Shown: in pieces, positions 39,268 to 49,970 of the stretch | Layout of the letters: each line of letters starts with the position of its first letter | Position numbering within the stretch: position 1 is the stretch's first letter | NCBI GenBank assembly: GCA_013297655.1 | Contig: JAAFHV010000026.1 | Span: 1 to 56,376 of the forward strand | Direction of reading: 5' to 3' | Source: Myxococcales bacterium | Lineage (GTDB): Bacteria > Myxococcota_A > Polyangia > Polyangiales > Polyangiaceae | Length of the DNA: 56,376 bases | Program-made: the position numbers and the translations under genes | Notes under the pieces: generated by a model | The model's database searches: none | What the model saw: only the letters and a program-made list of their open reading frames with translations | What the model was told of the DNA's origin: nothing

Positions 39268-40584
39268 TCAGCCGGCCTTGGGATCGCCGATGCCGTGACG
39301 GCGGAGATAACCGCGGACGTGGGCGCGTTCCATCGCCGCGCGGCGACCGATCTCGCTCACGTTGCCGCTGCACTCCGCGTAGAGCGCGGTGAAGTACTCG
39401 CGCTCGAAACGGGCGAGCACGTCGCGCTTCGCGTCTTGGAAGGTGCGACCGCGGGTGGGCGTGGAGTCGCTGGAGGCGACGAGCGGCGCGAGGTGCTGCG
39501 CGAGATCGAGCGGCCCCTCCTTGCCGAACGCGAGGGCGACCGACACGACGTTGCGGAGCTCGCGGACGTTGCCGGGCCAGTCGTGGCGCATGAGGCGCTC
39601 GAGCGAATCGCTCGTGATGCGGCCGTAGGCGTCTTTGTCGCCGATATCGTGCATCATTTTGCGAACGAGGGCGGGGATGTCCTCGAGGCGCTCGCGGAGC
39701 GGGGGCAGCTCGACGCGGAGCTGCGCGACGCGGAAATACAAGTCGCTTCGGAACGTTCCCGCGTTCACCTCGCGGACGAGGTCGCGGCGCGTGGCGGCGA
39801 TGACACGCACGTTCACGGGGCGGTAGTTGTTCGACCCGACGCTCTTGATGCGCTGCTCGGCGAGGGCGCGAAGGAGCTTCGGTTGCACGTCGACCGGGAG
39901 CTCTCCGAGCTCGTCGAGGAAGATGGTGCCGCCGTCGGCTTCGACGAAGGGCGAGACGCGTTTGTCGACCGCGCCGGTGAAGCTTCCGCGCTCGTGACCG
40001 AAGAGCGCGCTCTCGGCGAGGGAGGGCGGGATCGCGCCGCAGTCGACGACGACGAACGGCTTGTTCGCGCGCATGGAAGCCTGGTGAATCGCTTGCGCGA
40101 CCAGCTCCTTGCCGCAGCCCGTTTCGCCGAGGATGAGCACGGTGAGCTCGGTCGGGGCGGCCTTGCGGCAGCGCTCGAACACCGCCCGCATGCCCGCGCT
40201 CGAGCCCACGAGGGGACCAAAGCCGGCCACGTCGGGGATGTCGACCGTCTCGGGTCCGGTGGGCGAGAACTCGAGGAGCGACTCGCCGACCGTGAAGAGC
40301 GTGGGCTTCAGCAGGTACACCTCGCCGATGCGGGTGTCGCCGAGGAACGTGCCGTTACGGGAGCCGAGGTCGCGCACGCGGACCCCCCTCTCGGTGGCCA
40401 CGAGCTCCACGTGGACGGCGCTCACGCGCTTGTCGTCGAGGACGAGGTCGCAGGCCTCGTTCCGGCCAATCACGGTGATCTCGGGGCCGATCTCGATGTG
40501 CGGCTTGTTGCCGACACCCTTCTTGACCGTCAGAGTGCCGCCCCGGACCTCCAGGCGCCCCTTTGCGACGATGGTGTTTTCCAC
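39268..40584 (-). CDS. FHA-domain sigma54-dependent activator
   Basis: A 438-residue activator combining an N-terminal FHA phosphothreonine-binding domain (about 30-100: TVIGRNEACDLVLDDKRVSAVH and LGSRNGTFLGDTRI), a sigma54 AAA+ domain (about 125-355: GETGCGKELVAQAIH, GGTIFLDELGEL, RDLVREVNAGTFRSDL) and a C-terminal Fis-type HTH (NVSEIGRRAAMERAHVRGYLRR). The sigma54-contact loop reads GSFTGA rather than GAFTGA. FHA-sigma54 fusions are a Myxococcota hallmark coupling Ser/Thr kinases to sigma54 transcription, so the kinase 300 bp downstream is a plausible partner. Confidence 0.93.
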   Translation of the reverse strand: MENTIVAKGRLEVRGGTLTVKKGVGNKPHIEIGPEITVIGRNEACDLVLDDKRVSAVHVELVATERGVRVRDLGSRNGTFLGDTRIGEVYLLKPTLFTVGESLLEFSPTGPETVDIPDVAGFGPLVGSSAGMRAVFERCRKAAPTELTVLILGETGCGKELVAQAIHQASMRANKPFVVVDCGAIPPSLAESALFGHERGSFTGAVDKRVSPFVEADGGTIFLDELGELPVDVQPKLLRALAEQRIKSVGSNNYRPVNVRVIAATRRDLVREVNAGTFRSDLYFRVAQLRVELPPLRERLEDIPALVRKMMHDIGDKDAYGRITSDSLERLMRHDWPGNVRELRNVVSVALAFGKEGPLDLAQHLAPLVASSDSTPTRGRTFQDAKRDVLARFEREYFTALYAECSGNVSEIGRRAAMERAHVRGYLRRHGIGDPKAG

Positions 40585-40727
40585 GGTTTTCCGTTTTTAA
40601 CACGGAACCACTTCGCGAGAGCAACTGCCTTTCTTCTCGGGAGGCTCGAAGCGGGGCCTCCGAGCCTGGGCGCAGGCGCGCGGCAGATGGCGGGGAGGCC
40701 AGAAATTTCGTAGGATGACCTCGTAGC

Positions 40728-41474
40728 TTGGTCCCCGAATACCCTCGTTCTTCGCCGTCGTCCGCCCGCCCCCTCCCCGCTCCCATCGCCCGCCCACTTT
40801 CCGTGGCGGCGTTTTTGGGGGCCCTCGGGGCCCTGCTCTACGCTTGCGCAGCGTCCGAGCCGCCCTCGTCCTACGCCGGCGACGGGGGAGGCAGTATGCG
40901 CGACGGCGCCGCGGTCGATGGCCCGCCCCTCATCCCGCCGCGCCCGAGCGACGCTGGCCCCGCTGGGGACTGCGCCCGGTACTGCGCGCTCGTCTCGGAG
41001 AGCTGCACCGGTTCGTTTGCACAATACACGGACACGGCGCAGTGTATGGCGGTGTGCGGGGCGCTTCCCGCCGGGATCGCGGGCGATCGTGAGGGCAACA
41101 CGGTCGCGTGCCGGCAAACCTACGCTGGCAACGTCGCGAAGACCGATCCGACCACGTACTGCCCCGCCGCGGGTCCGTTCGGTGGCGGCGTCTGCGGCGA
41201 GCGCTGCGACGCATTTTGTGGTCTGGCGTTCGCGATTTGCCCCCGCGCTCCGTGGGAGAGCACCCCGGCGTGTGTCACGGCGTGCACGAACCTGCGCTTT
41301 ACGGAGACGGGCGACGACTCGGGCGAGGGGCTCGCCGGTCCCATGTTCGGTGACACGCTGAACTGCCGAACGCGGCGCTTGCTCGAGGCGCTCGCTGTGC
41401 CCGAGGAGTGCAACGAGATCGGCAAGGGCGGCGCCTGCATGAACGACGCGACCGTACCCGGCCGCGACGAATAG
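40728..41474 (+). CDS. Cysteine-rich lipoprotein
   Basis: A 248-residue predicted lipoprotein starting at TTG 40728 (GTG 40803 is an alternative that keeps the lipobox). The hydrophobic segment AAFLGALGALLYAC ends in a lipobox. The mature protein has about 15 cysteines in loose repeated patterns, such as CARYCALVSESC, QCMAVCGAL, TVACRQTY, CDAFCGLAFAICP and ACVTACTN. This repeated C-x3-C arrangement resembles cell-surface Cys-rich domains common in Polyangiales. It lies next to, and divergent from, the FHA-sigma54 gene. Function unknown; disulfide-stabilised ligand binding is likely. Confidence 0.7.
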   Translation: MVPEYPRSSPSSARPLPAPIARPLSVAAFLGALGALLYACAASEPPSSYAGDGGGSMRDGAAVDGPPLIPPRPSDAGPAGDCARYCALVSESCTGSFAQYTDTAQCMAVCGALPAGIAGDREGNTVACRQTYAGNVAKTDPTTYCPAAGPFGGGVCGERCDAFCGLAFAICPRAPWESTPACVTACTNLRFTETGDDSGEGLAGPMFGDTLNCRTRRLLEALAVPEECNEIGKGGACMNDATVPGRDE

Positions 41475-41550
41475 GCCACGAGCGGCCCTCGCCGGCGCGA
41501 CTCGCGACGACAGGAGCCCGGCTCAGAGGCCGCACCGCCCTCTCGAATCC

Positions 41551-43605
41551 TTACTGCTTCGCGAACGCCGAGCCGTTCCACACCATGCGCAGGCTCTTGG
41601 TTTTTCCCCACGGGAGAAGCACCGGCACGCCCTGCGGCGAGACCTCGCCCTCCGAGAAGGGGCAGTTCTTCTCGGTGAAGCCGCGCGCGGTGCCGGGGCG
41701 GACGTCGATCTCGAAGCCCTTGGTCTTGCTGGGCACGAACTGCACGAGGCCCTGGACGCGGGAGCCTTGAATCTCACGGGCGGTCTCGACCGATAGAAGG
41801 CGCGTGATGCGCTCGCCGGCGGCCGAATACACGAGCATCACCTCGCTGTCGGTCGTGGGGTTCAGCTTCACCTTTCCACGAATGACGATCTCGGCGAGGC
41901 CGTCGCCGGTGATGTCGCGCGCGGTGACCTCGGAGATGTCCTCCGGCGTCGCAAAATCGGTGAGGCGCGCGAACGCGTACTGCGTGCCGCCCTTGTATCC
42001 CGGGCCGAGGATCACGAGATCGCGGCCCATCACGACGACACGCTCCGGCCGCGCGTCGCCGTGCACTTGCACCTTCAAGTCGACCTTCGCGCGCGTGCCC
42101 GCCGCCACGTGCTGGTCGGCGAGGTACGCGTCGTAGAGGCGAGTGCCGAGATCCTGGCCCTTGCCGACCGCGGGGGTGGGTACGTCGCGCGGGATGGGAT
42201 CCTGCGCGCCGACCCGAGGCGCGTCGGGCTTTTGGCCTGCCTGCGCGACCTCCTTGTCCTTCGTGAACTTGGTGCCATCGAAGCGATACGACTGCGATTT
42301 TACCGCTCCCCAGGGGAGGAGCAGCGCCTCGGTGTCGGCGAGGCCCGGCTCCCGGTACGACGCGAGATCCCAGCCCGCCGCGGGCTCGACCGTGACCTCG
42401 ATTTCGCCCTGCGAGACGCGGAGGGCGTTCGAGATCTTCTTCGCCCCCTGCGACACCGCGACCTCGTGCGAGAACACGGTGTCCGGCTCGTCCTTCGAGA
42501 AGGCCCACACCTCGAACGCCTCGTGCGCGACCCCTTGATGCACGACGCGCTTGCGAACGAGGAGCGCGTCTTTTCCGCGCCCGGCGAGATCGCGGGCTTC
42601 GACGCGGACGAGCTCCCCCTGGAGCTCGCGGAAGAAGAACTGCTTCCCGCCGCGGTAACCGGGGCCACACACCGTGAAGTACTTATCGAAGACGCTGATG
42701 CGCTCCTTCATGGCGTCGCCGGCGACGTCGGCGAAGAGCTCGATCTTCGGGACCGCGTTCGCGATCCCCTTCGGCTCGAGGAGCCCCTCGACGACGGCGC
42801 GTTCGGCGGCGGTGGGGAGCGCCGCGAGGTCCGTCGGCGACGACTCGCCTCCCCCGCTCGTCGCGAGCACGCCGCGCTCGGTCTTGCCGTCGCCGTCGTG
42901 GTAGCGGAGCGCGGCGCGGAGGCCGACCCGCATCGTGCGCGCCTCGGCGAACGTGGCCCACGGGATCTGCGCCTCGAAGGTGAGCCCCGTCTTGCCGACC
43001 GGCGCCTCGACGACCTTGGATCCCGGCACGTCGCGCCCCTTCTGCGGACCGGAGAGGTAGCGCACCGCGCCCGCGGTCTCGCCCGATTTGCCAGGAAAAA
43101 TACCGATCTCGTAGACCTGGTACTTGCCCGCCGACCCGGGGAACGCGAGCGCGAACGAGACATGGTCCTCGCCCTCGTTGAAGCGTGCAGTACGCACGTA
43201 ATGGGGATCTTCGATCTCGCCGCCGACGACGATCCGCGTGTCGTCGTACTGGAGCGCCGCTGCGAACGTGACACCGTCGGTGCTCCCGCGGAGCGTCTTT
43301 GCGGGGGTGCGCGGGGGCCACTCCTTGAGCACACCGTCGAGCTTGACCGGCGTCTCCTTGTCGAGCAGCTCGGCGCGGAGGGGGCCCGTGAGCGCAGTCT
43401 CGTAGCCGCTCGGGTTCGCGTTCACGCCGCCACCGAGGGCCGCGAGCCCACCTTGAGCTGCCGCCATCGCGCCGATCGAGTCGTCCTCGGCGTGCTTCTT
43501 CGCGTCTACCTCGGCGGTCTTCGGCGCGGGTGGGCCTCCGCAGCCCACGTGCACGAGCTGACCTAGGACGAGTCCGACCGCGAGCGCCGTACGGGAGAGC
43601 TTCAT
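41551..43605 (-). CDS. Lipoprotein with CBM9-like domain
   Basis: A 684-residue predicted lipoprotein. Signal peptide ALAVGLVLGQLVHVGC ends in a lipobox with Cys at residue 22. Residues about 90-250 look like a CBM9/DOMON-type carbohydrate-binding sandwich: VKLDGVLKEWP, VVGGEIEDPHYV, YQVYEIGIFPG and FEAQIPWATFAEA. The rest has two similar beta-rich regions (FTVCGPGYRGGKQFFFREL and LVILGPGYKGGTQYAFARL share GPGY-x-GG), pointing to an internal duplication of a propeller or FG-GAP-like domain, each followed by a calcium-like acidic turn. Substrate unknown. Confidence 0.7.
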   Translation of the reverse strand: MKLSRTALAVGLVLGQLVHVGCGGPPAPKTAEVDAKKHAEDDSIGAMAAAQGGLAALGGGVNANPSGYETALTGPLRAELLDKETPVKLDGVLKEWPPRTPAKTLRGSTDGVTFAAALQYDDTRIVVGGEIEDPHYVRTARFNEGEDHVSFALAFPGSAGKYQVYEIGIFPGKSGETAGAVRYLSGPQKGRDVPGSKVVEAPVGKTGLTFEAQIPWATFAEARTMRVGLRAALRYHDGDGKTERGVLATSGGGESSPTDLAALPTAAERAVVEGLLEPKGIANAVPKIELFADVAGDAMKERISVFDKYFTVCGPGYRGGKQFFFRELQGELVRVEARDLAGRGKDALLVRKRVVHQGVAHEAFEVWAFSKDEPDTVFSHEVAVSQGAKKISNALRVSQGEIEVTVEPAAGWDLASYREPGLADTEALLLPWGAVKSQSYRFDGTKFTKDKEVAQAGQKPDAPRVGAQDPIPRDVPTPAVGKGQDLGTRLYDAYLADQHVAAGTRAKVDLKVQVHGDARPERVVVMGRDLVILGPGYKGGTQYAFARLTDFATPEDISEVTARDITGDGLAEIVIRGKVKLNPTTDSEVMLVYSAAGERITRLLSVETAREIQGSRVQGLVQFVPSKTKGFEIDVRPGTARGFTEKNCPFSEGEVSPQGVPVLLPWGKTKSLRMVWNGSAFAKQ

Positions 43606-43726
43606 GGCGCGCTAGGTTAGTCGAGCCGGCGAGCGGGTCGAACGGTTTCGGCCAGTCCCACCGCGCGGCGCGGCTGGCGCAGCCTACGTGCTTCGGTTTC
43701 AGGCACGTGGCGCCGGTCCCGAAGGG

Positions 43727-46558
<2,832 letters not shown>

Positions 46559-46645
46559 GCGCTACGCATCATGCGCGCACGGGCTCCGATTTTGAACGAC
46601 CTCGTTCACGTCTCGCGGCTCGGGTGCAAAAGGTGCGCTCGTCAA

Positions 46646-47209
46646 TCACGCACGCGCACGGACGAGCGCGGCGCGGGCACCGGAGACCATCGCCGTCGCG
46701 ATCGCGACCCCGAGCAAGAGGCCCGCCGCTTCGCCGACGAAGAGCCCCGTGCAGCGCAACGCCGTGACGCCGAGGGTCCCCGCCGCGATCCCCGCGGGGC
46801 CTCCGAGATCCGCGCGACCGCGACCGCGCGGAGCCAAAAATGCCGCCACGAGCCCGATCGCCGCGCCCGCCGCGAAGCAGCACCCCGGCATCGTGCAGCA
46901 CGGCCCCACGATGGCTGCAGGATCCATGTTCGCGCAGCACGGGCGGAGCACGCTCATGGGCAAGATCCACGTGACGAGACCGAGCACGATGCCACGCCGC
47001 ACGCCCTGGCCGAGCGAGGTGCCACGCCACTCGGAAAAAAAGACGATCGCGAAGACGAGCGGTGCGACCACGGCCGACACCGGCCCGCGCACCACCACCG
47101 ACAGCCCCACCAGCGCCGCGGTCACGGCGAGCGCGCGAACGAGGGCGACCTGCCGTCGGCCCGATTCGTAGGCCAAAAGTGCCCTATTTTGAATATCGTC
47201 AGTGCTCAA
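46646..47209 (-). CDS. Cys-rich membrane protein linked to the sigma factor
   Basis: A 187-residue protein with about five hydrophobic spans (LVRALAVTAALVGLSVVV, VSAVVAPLVFAIVFF, GIVLGLVTWILPMSVL, AAGAAIGLVAAFLA, GLLLGVAIATAMV). The central extracytoplasmic or interface loop contains three Cys pairs (RPCCANMD, GPCCTMPG, CCFAAG). TTG 47209 was chosen: GGAGG lies at the right distance, and the gene overlaps the sigma stop by 11 bases. No anti-sigma zinc motif (HxxxCxxC) is seen, but a membrane partner encoded right after an ECF sigma factor is a common arrangement, so anti-sigma or metal-sensing roles are possible. Not a recognised family. Confidence 0.7.
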   Translation of the reverse strand: MSTDDIQNRALLAYESGRRQVALVRALAVTAALVGLSVVVRGPVSAVVAPLVFAIVFFSEWRGTSLGQGVRRGIVLGLVTWILPMSVLRPCCANMDPAAIVGPCCTMPGCCFAAGAAIGLVAAFLAPRGRGRADLGGPAGIAAGTLGVTALRCTGLFVGEAAGLLLGVAIATAMVSGARAALVRARA

Positions 47210-47762
47210 GCTCGCCTCCTCGGAGGATCGCGCGAAGGTGCTGATAGGCGCGGGAGAGGCGCTTTCGGAACGTCGCGTCCGGGATGTCCGGGCGCGCCGC
47301 GTGACCGAGCGCCGACGCGATCGCGGCAGCGTGGTCGCCCTCGAGGGAGTCGATCGCGCGCCGAAGCGCGGACTCGAGCTCGTCGCGGAGGAGCATCTCT
47401 TCGGCGGAGGGCTCGCCCGAGGGGATCTCGAGCGACGCGGAGGCCGTGGCGGACGCCGCGGCGGAAGAACGGGAGCGCGTCGCACGAGACGTGTCGCGAC
47501 GCTGCTCGGCGCGGATCTCGTTGGTGCAGACCGCGTAGAACCAAGGCAGCACCGGGCGCCCAGGCGTAAATTCGCTCGCCTTCGCGAACACCTTGAGGAG
47601 CGCGTTTTGGGCCGTGTCCTCGGCCTGCGCGGCGGGCAAACGGCAGCGGGCGAACCTCGCCGCGCGAGGACGAAGGGCACGGAAGAGGGGCTCGAAGGCC
47701 GCGCGATCGCCCGAAGCGAGCCGCGCCATCCATCCGTCGAGCTCCGCTTCCGTGACCGTCAT
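47199..47762 (-). CDS. ECF-type RNA polymerase sigma factor
   Basis: A 187-residue sigma factor with only regions 2 and 4. Region 2: ARLASGDRAAFEPLFRAL, then DTAQNALLKVFAKASEF, GRPVLPWFYAVCTNEIRAEQRR. Region 4 ends ATFRKRLSRAYQHLRAIL, the HTH that contacts the -35 box. A Ser/Ala-rich linker separates them. Start ATG 47762 lies directly after the stop of the Cys-rich peptide gene (47764), and its own end overlaps the membrane gene, so the three are tightly coupled. A single Cys in each half of region 2 is present but no metal motif. The regulon is unknown; the operon itself is a likely target. Confidence 0.88.
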   Translation of the reverse strand: MTVTEAELDGWMARLASGDRAAFEPLFRALRPRAARFARCRLPAAQAEDTAQNALLKVFAKASEFTPGRPVLPWFYAVCTNEIRAEQRRDTSRATRSRSSAAASATASASLEIPSGEPSAEEMLLRDELESALRRAIDSLEGDHAAAIASALGHAARPDIPDATFRKRLSRAYQHLRAILRGGELEH

Positions 47763-47763
47763 G

Positions 47764-47967
47764 TCATCCGCCGGGCTTCGCCTTCGCGGCTCCACCGTGC
47801 GCTTTGCAGCACGCGGCGCCCGGATGACAGCACGCAGCGCCGGGGTAACAGCACCCCTCCCCCTCCGATGCGCGCGCTCGGGCCTCGTATCCGACCCCCA
47901 ACGCGACGGCAGCGGCCGTCATCGCCGCGAGGACAAGACCTCGTCGTGCCTTCAAGTAACTCAGCAT
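47764..47967 (-). CDS. Small exported Cys-rich peptide (CCxPGAACC repeat)
   Basis: A 67-residue protein. A basic N-terminus and hydrophobic stretch (LVLAAMTAAAVALGVGY) form a signal peptide or anchor, with likely cleavage after ARA. The mature part is about 35 residues with six cysteines in three pairs: CCYPGAACC then HPGAACC, and it ends in a Gly/Ala/Lys-rich tail with one His. A metallothionein-like or thiol-redox role is a reasonable guess. ATG 47967 was preferred to TTG 47973: it lies nine bases after AAAGGAG. It begins the operon with the sigma factor. Confidence 0.75.
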   Translation of the reverse strand: MLSYLKARRGLVLAAMTAAAVALGVGYEARARASEGEGCCYPGAACCHPGAACCKAHGGAAKAKPGG

Positions 47968-48275
47968 GGCCAATGGCTCCTTTCGTGGCTTCTAGTCACG
48001 AGCTGCCGCTCCGTGACCGGCCACGTGTCGAATCTCTCGAGAGACCGCGAGCGGCGACCGCAGCGTGGCGAAAACCTGGGTCTTTTCGGGCTTGTGGGCG
48101 TTCGACGCGCCGGGCCAGTGCGGCGCGAGGACGGACGCCGCCCCGGGGCGTTCGAGCGACGTGGACTTGCGCGGCGACGCTCCCAGACTGCGGACACGAG
48201 ACGGCCGAGCGAATCGGTAGACTCGCTCGGCCTCGTCGTCGTTCGCGCACCCGCGAAGGGCGTGCTCGCGTGCGT
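47968..48275. other. Promoter region of the Cys-rich/sigma operon, with pspA terminator
   Basis: About 308 bases without a gene. The right part holds the pspA terminator at 48203-48232. A perfect 12-bp palindrome (TCTCTCGAGAGA, 48033-48044) lies about 65 bases upstream of the operon's first gene and is a candidate operator. No clear ECF-type -35/-10 pair could be assigned by eye. Confidence 0.5.
48203..48232 (-). terminator. Hairpin downstream of pspA
   Basis: GGCCGAGCGA and TCGCTCGGCC form a perfect 10-bp stem with a 10-base loop, 43 bases beyond the pspA stop. There is no U-run. It separates the pspA unit from the sigma-factor operon on the same strand. Confidence 0.65.
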
Positions 48276-49115
48276 TCAGCGCCCGGCTTTTCGCGCCTGC
48301 CCGGTGGCCTCGGCTTCCATCTCTTCGAGGGCGGCGGCAAGCTCGTCCTCTTCCTTCGATGCGGACGCGGACGGCGGTGCGGCGGGAGGCGCCTGCACGC
48401 GCGCCTGCACCGACTCTTGCGGAGCCGACGGTGCATCGGCGGGCGCGAGGCCCATCTTGCGCTTGAGCGCGGCCAAGTCGTCCTCGGCGCCGGCGTTGCG
48501 CTCGAGGCTCTGGAACTTATGAGCCAAGCTGTCGCCGGTGTACTCCTCTTGCAGCTCGGCGCCCGCTTCGGCTTCGGCTTCGAGCTGGTCGATTTTCGCC
48601 GACATGCGGTCGAAGGTCTCGAAGGCGCTCTGATCTTTGAGACCGTGCATGGTCTCCTGGATCGACTTCTGCGCCTCGGCGCGCTTCTTCCGCGCGATGA
48701 GGACGTTCTTCTTGCGCTTCGCCTCCTCGATCTTGTCGTTCAGCATGCGGAGCGCGCGCTTGAGCTGATCGACGGAGGCCTTCTGTTTGGCCCACTGATC
48801 GTTGAAGGTCTGGGAGAGGGCGTCGTGCTCCTTTTTGCGTGAGAGCGCCTCTTTTGCGAGCTCTTCGTTGCCGGCGCGGAGGGCCATCATCGCCCTTCGC
48901 TCCCACTCGGCGCCGTTCGCGGCTTCTTGTTCGTACTGCTTGGCGAGGCGCTTCTCGTCCGCGATCGAAGCAGCGACCTGCTTTTTCGCCTCGACGAGCT
49001 GATTGTTCATGTCCAAAACGATCTGGTTCAGCATCTTCTCCGGATCTTCGGATTTGCTGATGAGATCGTTGAGGTTCGACTTGATGAGCTGCGCGAGGCG
49101 GCTGAAAATTCCCAT
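48276..49115 (-). CDS. pspA: PspA/IM30-family membrane-stress protein
   Basis: A 279-residue phage-shock protein A homologue that binds and protects the inner membrane. It begins with the amphipathic helix MGIFSRLAQLIKSNLNDLI, then a long coiled coil (DPEKMLNQIVLDMNNQLVEAKKQVAASIADEKRL to KRAEAQKSIQETMHGL). It carries an extra C-terminal Ala/Pro-rich tail (about 230-279, PSAPQESVQARVQAPP) absent from E. coli PspA. The upstream gene is a YbjN-like protein on the same strand. No pspF or pspBC is found, so control is different; the sigma-factor operon follows directly. Confidence 0.93.
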   Translation of the reverse strand: MGIFSRLAQLIKSNLNDLISKSEDPEKMLNQIVLDMNNQLVEAKKQVAASIADEKRLAKQYEQEAANGAEWERRAMMALRAGNEELAKEALSRKKEHDALSQTFNDQWAKQKASVDQLKRALRMLNDKIEEAKRKKNVLIARKKRAEAQKSIQETMHGLKDQSAFETFDRMSAKIDQLEAEAEAGAELQEEYTGDSLAHKFQSLERNAGAEDDLAALKRKMGLAPADAPSAPQESVQARVQAPPAAPPSASASKEEDELAAALEEMEAEATGQARKAGR

Positions 49116-49220
49116 GTTTTTTGTGATCTCGCGGGTCGAGCTACGGGATAACGGCGGGCTACAAAACTAGCGGGCTACGAAACGGAGTGGCGATCGGGAG
49201 GCGCGCGGGTGCGCGGCGCC

Positions 49221-49628
49221 TCACGTGCCGGAGGTCGACTCTTCGGCGAGAGCGGCGAGGCCCGGCACTTGCTGCGCGAGCGTCACGTCGATCTCGTCGA
49301 GCATCGCCTCGAGCTCGTTGTAGTCGAGGTTCTCGAGCTCGAGCGCGCTCGTGAGCACGATGTTCTCTTCCTCGAGCCCGAAGCTCGTGTGCACCAACGT
49401 GCTCGCGTTGAGGGAGAGCAGCTTCCGGAAAAACGAGACGCCTCCCTTCGCTGGCGCGAGACCCACGTTCACGCGCGTGACGACGAGCGGCGGGTCCACC
49501 TGAAGCGCGATCGGCGGCATCGCGTCGCTCGACGCGCGAAGCACGTAGGTGCCGTGCTTGTCCTCGCGGGGTGCGAACCTCCGGTTCATCTTGTTCAGGT
49601 AAGCCTCGACGTCTTTCTCCGTGCGCAT
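49221..49628 (-). CDS. YbjN/CesT-fold protein
   Basis: A 135-residue protein with the alpha/beta pattern of YbjN or type III chaperone-like proteins: DVEAYLNKMNRRFAPRED, HGTYVLRAS, IALQVDPPLVVTRVNVGLAP, FFRKLLSLNA, LTSALELENLDYNELEAMLDEID. Such proteins are often small acidic dimers that bind partner proteins. The gene precedes pspA by 105 bp in the same direction, suggesting a membrane-stress link. ATG 49628 was chosen; a longer frame to 49739 lacks a start signal. Assignment is based on fold pattern, not a firm family match. Confidence 0.7.
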   Translation of the reverse strand: MRTEKDVEAYLNKMNRRFAPREDKHGTYVLRASSDAMPPIALQVDPPLVVTRVNVGLAPAKGGVSFFRKLLSLNASTLVHTSFGLEEENIVLTSALELENLDYNELEAMLDEIDVTLAQQVPGLAALAEESTSGT

Positions 49629-49970
49629 GTACGAACCCCTCGTTCTTTTCGGCAAGCTCGCCGCGGCCGTGCCCCGGAGAGCGGGGCGCGGGACGAACGT
49701 TGCCACTTTACCGAAACCGGCAAGCCTGAGGAGGCGCATTCGTCGGTCATGCCGATCGCCGGCGCCCCTCGCCGCCGGAGCTGGCCGCGCCGCGCCGCGT
49801 GACGTGCCGCAGGACGACGCGGCCGAGCGGGCGGTGCGTTTGCGCGGGCCGGTGGCTTTCTCCGTGCCTGGTCAGCCGCGGGGCAAAGATGAGAGCCCGA
49901 CGGTGAAAAACCCCGGAGTGGCCCGTCGATTCCCGGGAATTCGGCCGTTGTGTGCTACCGTAGTCGTTGC
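49629..49970. other. Divergent promoter region with a perfect palindrome
   Basis: About 342 bases between the YbjN-like gene (minus) and the kinase gene (plus), holding both promoters. The clearest element is the 12-bp palindrome ATTCCCGGGAAT at 49929-49940, 30 bases before the kinase start, in a position suited to repressor binding. No gene is supported. Confidence 0.5.
49929..49940. promoter_or_regulatory. 12-bp palindrome before kinase gene
   Basis: ATTCCCGGGAAT is fully self-complementary and ends 30 bases before the kinase ATG at 49971. It could be an operator. Random occurrence in GC-rich DNA is possible, since the centre is all C/G. Confidence 0.35.

Noticed and set aside
46559-46572. 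Two overlapping ATG codons upstream of the ATPase GTG as an alternative start
   Set aside because: They are in another frame and reach a stop after five codons, so the GTG at 46558 remains the best start.
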